Shown here: one piece after another, positions 59,814 through 64,000 of the stretch
How positions within the stretch are numbered: the stretch's first letter is position 1
Layout of the letters: every line of letters begins with the position of its first letter
Assembly: GCF_900114095.1 (NCBI RefSeq)
Contig: NZ_FORV01000006.1
Coordinates: 1 to 64,000, forward strand
From: Sphingomonas sp. NFR04
GTDB taxonomy: Bacteria > Pseudomonadota > Alphaproteobacteria > Sphingomonadales > Sphingomonadaceae
Direction of reading: 5' to 3'
DNA: 64,000 nt
Program-made: the position numbers and the translations under genes
The notes under the pieces: model-generated
Databases searched by the model: none
What the model saw: only the letters and a program-made list of their open reading frames with translations
What the model was told of the DNA's origin: nothing

Positions 59814-61123
59814 ACGACGACGCTCTGGGAAGCGACGGCCACACCGTCTTCCAGCCGACGCCGCTGCAGCAGGCGCGTGCGCGGCTTGCCGAGACGCAGG
59901 CGGCGCCGCCCCCGGCCGACGAGGATTTCCCCGAGCCGCCGGTCGCGGTGCGCGCGCACAATCCGATCGTCGTGGCCGCCGCGCCGCTGCTCGCGCTGAT
60001 CGCGTCGGCGCGCTCGGGCCGGATCGCGCTCGACCTGCCGTCGCTGCACCGCCGCGCCTCCGCCGCCGCACAGCGGTTCGATGCGGCGATCGCGGGCGGC
60101 GGCCATGACGCCGAGACCCAGCGCCGGGCGCGCTACGCCGTCTATGCGACGGTCGACGACATTGCCCAGAACCTGCCCGGCCAGGCCGCTGACGGCGCCG
60201 AATGGGCGCGGCGGAGCATGGTGGTGCGCGGCTTCGGCGAGAATATCGGCGGCGACCGTTTCTGGGCCTTGCTGCGCGAGATGCTGGCGCAACCGGCGGC
60301 GCATGCCGAGCTGATCGAGCTCTACCATGCCTGCCTCGCCGCAGGGTTCGAGGGACGCTATCGGGTCGCGCACGACGAGCGCGGCCAGCGCAGCGCGATC
60401 CTGGCGAGCGCCTATGCCGCGATCCCCGCCGCGCGCGGGCTATCGGAGACCGAGCTGGTGCCGCATTGGCGCGGCACGCCGACGGCGCGGGGGCGGATCG
60501 GCTTCTGGGCGCCGATCGGGCTGGCGGCGAGCATCGCGCTCGGCGTGCTGCTGCTGGTCGTGCTCGCCTTCCGGCTGGTGCTGATCCAGACTGGCCAGCC
60601 GGCAATGACCGCGCTGCTCGCGCTCAACCCCGAGCAGCCCCTGCGCCTTTCGCGCGCGGCGGCCCCCGTCGCGGTGCCGGTGGGGGCGCAACAGCAGCGG
60701 CTCCAGGCGTTCCTCGCCGACGCGATCGCGCGGAAGCTGGTCGTGGTCGAGCAGGACCCCAACAGCGTGCGGGTGCGCACCACCGTCGGCACCCTGTTCC
60801 GCTCGGGCTCGGACCAGCTCGCGCCGGGCCGGCAGGCGCTGTTCGAGAAGATTGCCGAGGCCGTGGCCGGCGAGAAGGGCCAGATCCGGGTGGAGGGCCA
60901 TGCCGACAGCGATCCCGTCGCGAGCCTGACCTTCCCCGATAATGTCGCGCTGTCGAAGGCGCGGGCGGAAACGGTCGCGGCGATCCTGCGAGCGCGGCTC
61001 GCCGATCCGGCGCGGGTGCAGGCGCAGGGCTTCGGCGCGACCCAGCCGATCGCGCCCAACGCCACGCCCGAAGGCAAGGCGCAGAACCGGCGCGTCGAAA
61101 TCGTGATCGCGCGGAACGGATAA
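59810..61123 (+). CDS. tssL: T6SS membrane protein TssL with OmpA-like domain
   Basis: A 437-residue protein. The cytoplasmic DotU-type part (residues ~40-230) contains NPIVVAAAPLLALIASARSG and RRARYAVYATVDDIAQNLPG. One membrane helix follows (IGLAASIALGVLLLVVLAF). The C-terminal ~140 residues form an OmpA-like peptidoglycan-binding domain (GTLFRSGSDQLAPGRQALFE, then VEGHADSDPV, then SKARAETVAA). Extended TssL proteins of this kind anchor the complex to the cell wall. ATG 59810 overlaps tssK; the stop is five bases from tssM. Confidence 0.95.
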   Translation: MNDDALGSDGHTVFQPTPLQQARARLAETQAAPPPADEDFPEPPVAVRAHNPIVVAAAPLLALIASARSGRIALDLPSLHRRASAAAQRFDAAIAGGGHDAETQRRARYAVYATVDDIAQNLPGQAADGAEWARRSMVVRGFGENIGGDRFWALLREMLAQPAAHAELIELYHACLAAGFEGRYRVAHDERGQRSAILASAYAAIPAARGLSETELVPHWRGTPTARGRIGFWAPIGLAASIALGVLLLVVLAFRLVLIQTGQPAMTALLALNPEQPLRLSRAAAPVAVPVGAQQQRLQAFLADAIARKLVVVEQDPNSVRVRTTVGTLFRSGSDQLAPGRQALFEKIAEAVAGEKGQIRVEGHADSDPVASLTFPDNVALSKARAETVAAILRARLADPARVQAQGFGATQPIAPNATPEGKAQNRRVEIVIARNG

Positions 61124-61127
61124 GACC

Positions 61128-64000
61128 ATGCAGAAGCTGATGCGCAATTGGATGGCGGTGAGCGCGTCCGCGGCGGCGGTCCTCGCGCTGATCGTGCTGT
61201 TCGGCCTGCCGACGCTGTTCCCGCTGTTCCGCGCGACCTGGATCCGGCTCGCGCTGGTCGGTCTGGTCGCGCTCTGCTTCGGGCTTGCGGTGCTGCGGCG
61301 CTGGTGGCGCGGCAAGCGCGCGGCCGATGGCCTGGCCGAGGGGCTGGCGGCGACCGACGCGGAAGAGGGGGCCGAGGAAACGCGCACGCTCGCCGCGCGG
61401 ATGCGCGAGGCGCTGGCCGAGCTGAAGTCGCTGTCGGGATCGCGGCGCGCCTATCTCTACGACCGGCCCTGGTACGTCATCATCGGCCCGCCGGGTGCGG
61501 GCAAGACGACGGCACTGGTCCAGTCCGGGCTGCGCTTCCCCTGGGCAAAGCGCGCGCTGAAGGGCGTGGGCGGCACGCGCAACCTCGACTTCTGGTTTGC
61601 GGACGAGGCCGTGCTGGTGGATACCGCCGGGCGCTACACCACGCAGGATGCCGAGGCTGGCACCGATGCGGCGGGCTGGCGGGGTTTCCTCGACCTGCTG
61701 CGCCGCCACCGGCCGCTCCAGCCGATCAACGGCATCCTCGTCGCGCTGGCCACCGACATGCTGGGCAGTGCGGACCGCGCCACGCTGGACGCGCACGCGG
61801 CGGCAATCCGCCAGCGGCTGGCGGAGCTGCGCCGCACGCTGCAGGTGGACGTGCCGGTCTATCTGCTGCTGCCCAAGGCGGATCTGCTGGCGGGCTTCAC
61901 CGACTTTTTCGGAGACCTCAGCGCCGAGGGCCGACGCGCCGTGCTCGGCGCCACGCTGGAGTCCGGCAGCCTGCCCGATGGGCCCGAGGTCGCGGCGGAG
62001 TTCGACCGCGTGGTGCAGGCGCTGTGGCAGCGGCTGCCGCGCCGCTTGCATCAAGAGCCAGACGCCGCGCGTCGCGCCCGCATCCTCGCTTTCCCAGCGC
62101 AGATGGCCTCGCTGCGCCAGCGGCTGGTCTATCTGGTCGAGGGCGCGTTTCTCGCCGATGGCGACGGCGCGGGCGACTTCCGCGGCTTCTATTTCGCCAG
62201 CGGCGTGCAGGAAGGCGCGACGCTCGATCGCGTGCTGAGCGCGATGGCGGCGGTGTATGATGCGCCGCAGTCGCCCGCGCGCGAAGGGCAGGGCCGCGCC
62301 TATTTCCTCAACCGGCTGCTCACTGAGGTAGTGATCCCCGAAGCCGGCCTGGTCCGGTCGGCCCCCGCCGTGCAGCGGCGGCGGCGCGCGGTGCTGGCGG
62401 GCGTATTCGGGGGCATGGTGCTGCTGGTCGTGGCGATGAGCGCGCTCTGGGCAGGCAGCTTCGCGCGCAACAAGGCGCTGCAGGCCGATCTCGCCACGCA
62501 GGCGCAGTCGATTTCCGGCCAGATCGGCACATCGGGAATCGACCTGGTCGAGGTTCGCGCCAGCGATCCCGATCTCGAACAGGTGCTGCCGGTGCTCGAC
62601 CGGCTGCGTGCGCTGCCGCGCGGCTTCGCCGACCAGGCGCAGGGCGATCCGTCGTGGCGAATGCGGCTGGGGCTGTTCCAGTCGGGCCATGCCATGACCG
62701 CGCGGGGCGCCTATCTCGAAGGGCTGCAGCGCATCCTGCTGCCCCGGCTGCTGCTCCGGCTCCAGCAGGTGCTGCGCGCCGATGCGGCGACGCCGGCGGC
62801 GCTCTACGAGCCGCTCAAGGTCTATCTGATGCTCGGCGGCCAGGGTCCGCTCGACTCGCGGGCGGTGCGCGCCTGGGCGATCGCCGACTGGCGTACCGGC
62901 CCGCTCGCCGGCGACGACCGTGCCGATCTCCGCGCCGATCTCGCCCGGCACCTCGATGCGCTGCTCGCCGATCCCGATCTCGGCCGCGTCTGGCCGAACC
63001 GGCGTGCGCCGCTCGACGGCGCGCTGGTCGCCTCGACCCGCGCCGCGGTGCAGACGCTGTCGCTCGCCGATCGCGCCTATGCCGAGCTGCGGACGCGCGC
63101 GGCGGCCAGCGGCCGGCCAGACTGGCAGCCTGGCGGCGTGCTCGCCAGCGGCGACGCGCAGGCGTTCCGGGGTGGCGGTGCGCTGCTCGAGGCGCAGGTG
63201 CCGTGGTTCTTCACGCGCGAGGGCTATGCCAAGGCCTATCGCCCGGGGCTCGCCGACGTGCAGGCCGAGCTCGGCAACAGCCTGTGGGTGCTGGGGCCCG
63301 ATGCGGCGCGGCAGTCGATCCGCGCGCAGGTGCCGGCGCTGCGGGCGGCGGTCGCCGCTGCCTATGCCCGCGACGCGATCGCCGCCTGGGACGGGCTGCT
63401 CGCCCAGGTCCAGCCGGCCGATTATTTCGGCAGCCCGGCCGCGTTGGGCGCGTTCACCCGCACCCCGTCGCCGCTCAAGGTGCTGCTCCAGGATGTCGCC
63501 CGCAACACCCGGCTGGGCAGCGAGGGCGGACAGGCGGGTGATGCCGGCGGCACGATCACCGCGCATTTCGCCGATCTCGCCCGCTACGCCGGCGAGGGCT
63601 CGGGACCCGCGCCGGTGGATGCGCTGGTGGACGGGGTGCGCAAGGCGGCCTCGGCACGGTCGGCGACGAGCGTGGCGGGTGCCTCGCTCGGCAGCGACGC
63701 GGCGCAGGGGCAGCTGGCGGTAGCGCTCGGCGACCTGACGACCAGCGGCGCCTCGGCACCCCCGCAGCTCCAGGACTTCGCGCGACAGGCGACCCGCAGC
63801 GGTGCCAGCGCCGCGGCGCGGTCGGCGCAGACGGCGCTGGGCGCGGAATATGCGCGCGACGTGCTGCCCGCCTGCCTGGCGGCAACGCGGGGCCGCTATC
63901 CCTTCGCGGCCGGTGCCACCCAGGATGCTCCGCTGGCCGAGGTGCAGCAGGTCTTCGCCATGGGCGGCACGCTCGACCGATTCGTGCAGCAGCGATTGCT
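61128..64000 (+). CDS. tssM: T6SS membrane protein TssM (partial, cut at window end)
   Basis: 957 residues are visible with no stop. Two N-terminal helices (SASAAAVLALIVLFGLPTLF and RLALVGLVALCFGLAVL) are followed by the cytoplasmic domain with Walker A GPPGAGKTT at residues 120-128 and LVDTAGRYTT. FYFASGVQEGATLDRVLSAM and RAYFLNRLLTEVVIPEAGLV precede a third helix (AVLAGVFGGMVLLVVAMSAL, residues ~421-440). The remainder is periplasmic, ending in the window with TRGRYPFAAGATQD, a stretch normally near the C-terminus. With TssL it forms the envelope channel; Walker motifs are intact. Confidence 0.95.
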   Translation, partial: MQKLMRNWMAVSASAAAVLALIVLFGLPTLFPLFRATWIRLALVGLVALCFGLAVLRRWWRGKRAADGLAEGLAATDAEEGAEETRTLAARMREALAELKSLSGSRRAYLYDRPWYVIIGPPGAGKTTALVQSGLRFPWAKRALKGVGGTRNLDFWFADEAVLVDTAGRYTTQDAEAGTDAAGWRGFLDLLRRHRPLQPINGILVALATDMLGSADRATLDAHAAAIRQRLAELRRTLQVDVPVYLLLPKADLLAGFTDFFGDLSAEGRRAVLGATLESGSLPDGPEVAAEFDRVVQALWQRLPRRLHQEPDAARRARILAFPAQMASLRQRLVYLVEGAFLADGDGAGDFRGFYFASGVQEGATLDRVLSAMAAVYDAPQSPAREGQGRAYFLNRLLTEVVIPEAGLVRSAPAVQRRRRAVLAGVFGGMVLLVVAMSALWAGSFARNKALQADLATQAQSISGQIGTSGIDLVEVRASDPDLEQVLPVLDRLRALPRGFADQAQGDPSWRMRLGLFQSGHAMTARGAYLEGLQRILLPRLLLRLQQVLRADAATPAALYEPLKVYLMLGGQGPLDSRAVRAWAIADWRTGPLAGDDRADLRADLARHLDALLADPDLGRVWPNRRAPLDGALVASTRAAVQTLSLADRAYAELRTRAAASGRPDWQPGGVLASGDAQAFRGGGALLEAQVPWFFTREGYAKAYRPGLADVQAELGNSLWVLGPDAARQSIRAQVPALRAAVAAAYARDAIAAWDGLLAQVQPADYFGSPAALGAFTRTPSPLKVLLQDVARNTRLGSEGGQAGDAGGTITAHFADLARYAGEGSGPAPVDALVDGVRKAASARSATSVAGASLGSDAAQGQLAVALGDLTTSGASAPPQLQDFARQATRSGASAAARSAQTALGAEYARDVLPACLAATRGRYPFAAGATQDAPLAEVQQVFAMGGTLDRFVQQRL

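Noticed and set aside
61128..64000. Frameshift or pseudogene in tssM, because several overlapping frames look open
   Set aside because: Translating from ATG 61128 stays open through the Walker motifs, the third helix and a C-terminal RYPF segment to the window end.

Overview
The window is GC-rich chromosomal DNA of an alphaproteobacterium, most likely a sphingomonad (Sphingomonas or a close relative). Supporting features are the era-rnc-lepB block, rnhB next to a CcrM-type GANTC methyltransferase, split pntAA/pntAB/pntB transhydrogenase genes, a PEPxxWA-CTERM protein, an OmpA-like porin with a proline hinge, and a complete gene transfer agent (GTA) structural cluster with the RcGTA gene order. 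No rRNA, transposase or CRISPR array was seen. Two tRNA genes are present: Val(TAC) and Ser(GCT).

Layout. 1-12 kb is housekeeping: an M48 peptidase end, a UVR-motif protein, era, rnc, lepB, pgi, a PhnA-like protein, gor, a dicarboxylate symporter, glmM, small proteins, a thiD-VOC fusion and rnhB. 12.4-17.1 kb has a hypothetical gene, ccrM behind a dense regulatory region (four GANTC sites and an inverted pair of perfect DnaA boxes), folP and an NtrC-like regulator. 17.3-21.2 kb is an aa3-oxidase subunit IV peptide and the pnt operon, split by three tandem ~190-bp repeats and a DUF559 endonuclease-like gene. 21.2-32.3 kb is mixed metabolism: membrane proteins, a winged-helix regulator, serine acetyltransferase, a second DAACS symporter, an XRE regulator, DUF2339, a GST, dapF and a PEP-CTERM protein.

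32.5-48.7 kb is the GTA cluster. All genes lie on the + strand, mostly with 4-nt ATGA overlaps: terS, terL, portal, protease, capsid, spike base, glycine-rich fibre, connector, terminator, tail tube, chaperones, tape measure, a large DUF2460 fusion, DUF2163 hub, NlpC/P60 peptidase, tail-tip protein and DUF2793 protein. Unusual insertions are an EF-hand lipoprotein between terL and portal, repeat islands, a 190-bp palindrome between the head-tail and tail genes, and a leader hairpin.

48.8-53.8 kb has ompA, a GNAT enzyme, ygfZ, a dihydroorotase, DUF1134 and tRNA-Ser. 54.2-58.3 kb is a tightly overlapped three-gene operon: an OmpR-type regulator, a di-haem peroxidase-like protein and a VirA-like histidine kinase. 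It runs into type VI secretion genes tssK, tssL (with an OmpA-like domain) and tssM, which continues past the window end. The kinase operon may control the secretion system; this is inferred from position only.

Several families of short GC-rich inverted-repeat elements are scattered between genes. One sits directly against the DUF559 gene inside the pnt operon. That pairing, the ccrM control region and the kinase-peroxidase-T6SS arrangement are the points most worth following up.
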